Positions 62,500-64,000 of a DNA stretch of 64,000 nt are shown here, piece after piece. This stretch comes from Primula veris (Eukaryota; Streptophyta; Magnoliopsida; Ericales; Primulaceae): contig OY821744.1 in NCBI GenBank assembly GCA_963682055.1, positions 28,000,967 to 28,064,966 on the forward strand, read 5' to 3'. Each line of letters starts with the position of its first letter. Position 1 is the first letter of the stretch. Below the pieces are notes generated by a model. That model saw nothing but the letters and a program-made list of their open reading frames with translations, was not told where the DNA came from and ran no database searches. The position numbers and the translations under genes are program-made.

Positions 62500-64000
62500 C
62501 TGTATGGTTTTGAGTTCACTCATTTTAAAGGTTGTATGGACAAGTGTACAATGAGTGAAAATAACATCGCTCAAATTATTATGGGTCCATAGTTCCCATC
62601 TAGAACTAAACTTCATCATGACTCGGAGCCTTAATTATATGGAGTCCTAATGAAGTCAGACTTAACGCTCCGATTGAAGAATACAAGGGCCACTCTTGAT
62701 CAGTAATCTCTATATATTACTAATAAAGAGGAACATGGGAGAAATAATTTAGTTTAGTTAGGAACATAAAAGCGACCGATAAGTAGCTAGCTAAACCTCT
62801 TGCTCCATCGACGTAAACCCCATCACATTTAGCAATCAAGTTTTTATAACAAGTCTAATTTTAGCAACTAAGTAAATAAGTAGAAAACACCATTAATAAT
62901 CAAATGAAAAACATTATACAAATATTTATATGATAATTATAATATCATGTTCCTGATCTATTCGATATAACCTCGGGGACAGGGGCATTGACGAGTGTTT
63001 AAGTTAGTACTTAAGGTGAGCACATGTCCATGCCTGCAAAACCAACTATATGTATATATATACATAATAATATATGAAGCTAACTGCCGATATGTATAAT
63101 AATATATGCCCGATTCCCACTGGTTTGACCCTTTTGAATATCTGCTCCCTTTCTTTTATTATATATATATTACTTCTACCTTAAACAATAAATAACCATT
63201 CTCTTGACTAATTAAGTACACTATTAGACTTTGATCTATGATTATGCTATACTAAATCTAGGTGTTCTAAACTGTGGTCCTGGACTACTAGTTTAACAGT
63301 CGGAATCGAAGCAATTGTGACCTATGCGGTTAGGTTTTATTTCGTTTTCATTATTGGTTTCGAAAGTTTGACTCGTAATTCAGGTAAACTTTTTCCTATT
63401 AGCCTTTTTTTCTCTCGCTACTCATCCCGACAATTAGCTATATAAACTATGCGCAACTGATCACAAGAGGGTTACAAACACATCACATGACTAGTTCCTT
63501 TAAAATTTACTGTACTAATTTGTTCTGAAGATAGTTGAATCGGCATTGTAAAGACATTGAAGGGCGAACGCGATGAACCAGTGCTCTTTTTTTCCGTTAG
63601 CAAATTTAAGAGATGACCACAATTACATGAATCCAACTCGTCACTTCTTACTTTAAATGTGTTGCCGAATTAAAATATGTCAAATATATCCAACCTTTGT
63701 AAACTAGTAGCTAGACACAAAAATATTCAAATTTACAAGAAGAATTTCAACGTCATGGTTCACGAACCAATGCCTAGAGATACATCACGCTTTTGGAGAT
63801 GCTGATCATGGTGCTCCACACCAAGTCTTACTATAATATTATAGCCCGTATATATAATTAATATAACGGTACGAGAAAACATTGCTATCTATGCAGTCAA
63901 AGAAAACACAAAAAGAACTTACAATCAAGCCGGCGTGGTACATTGGCAGTGACGGTCCAAAGGTTTACCACACCTTCATCCCAATTGAAAGATTTTCACT
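62500..64000. other. Gene-free host DNA
   Basis: AT-rich, with no recognised gene. The last 80 bp (63920-64000) are less AT-rich and could be an exon edge: a minus-strand donor GTAAGTTC lies at 63915-63922. There is too little sequence to call it. Confidence 0.5.

Noticed and set aside
63915..64000. Possible host exon at the right edge (minus-strand donor GTAAGTTC; open frames on both strands)
   Set aside because: Only about 80 bp available, no recognisable protein motif, orientation ambiguous.

Overview
The window is plant nuclear DNA, most likely from a eudicot. Evidence: AT-rich intergenic sequence, plant LTR retrotransposons of both the Ty1/copia and Ty3/gypsy superfamilies, MITE-like foldback elements, and two plant-specific host genes (a zinc-ribbon/RING/DUF1117 ubiquitin ligase and a DEVIL/ROTUNDIFOLIA-like small protein). 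Roughly two thirds of the sequence is mobile DNA. I found no rRNA, tRNA or CRISPR array.

Layout. 1-1062: gene-free flank. 1068-9321: Copia-A, a full-length copia element on the minus strand with both LTRs (target duplication AAGGT). 10265-16020: Copia-B, a deleted member of the same family on the plus strand (target duplication GGAAT). A and B therefore form a head-to-head inverted pair. 17476-27543: Tat-1, a Tat-type gypsy element on the minus strand (target duplication CAGCT). It has lost gag, protease, reverse transcriptase and most of its 5' LTR, but carries about 8 kb of plus-strand (antisense) genes. 28.3-39.7 kb: a host segment that is an old inverted duplication. One half holds a complete RING E3 ligase gene (29829-32334), the other only the last part of that gene. 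40173-41391: a solo LTR (target duplication GAACC) full of near-palindromic repeats. 42.9-47.5 kb: several small foldback/MITE elements. 48190-48522: a DEVIL-like gene. 51575-62494: Tat-2, a nearly complete Tat element on the minus strand (target duplication TTGTA) with an antisense three-exon gene. 62500-64000: gene-free flank.

The most unusual feature is the antisense coding load of the two Tat elements. In both, a spliced plus-strand gene with a domain resembling Pfam Transposase_28 and a coiled-coil tail runs toward the 3' end of pol, and the convergent gap between them is filled by a tandem repeat. In Tat-2 this gene has its own TATA box and G-boxes. In Tat-1 there are in addition five small plus-strand reading frames in a row, each with its own TATA box 57-108 bp upstream. 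Four of them encode small, mainly helical or coiled-coil proteins, and the first two are clearly paralogous. I know of no described element with such an array, but I could not search for one.

The LTR pairs of Copia-A and Tat-2 are almost identical, so these insertions are young. Each nevertheless carries lesions: one amber codon in Copia-A, and in Tat-2 two frameshifts (each at a G run) plus an integrase deletion. All coordinates, target duplications and splice sites were read by eye. Family assignments come from recognised motifs, not from database searches.
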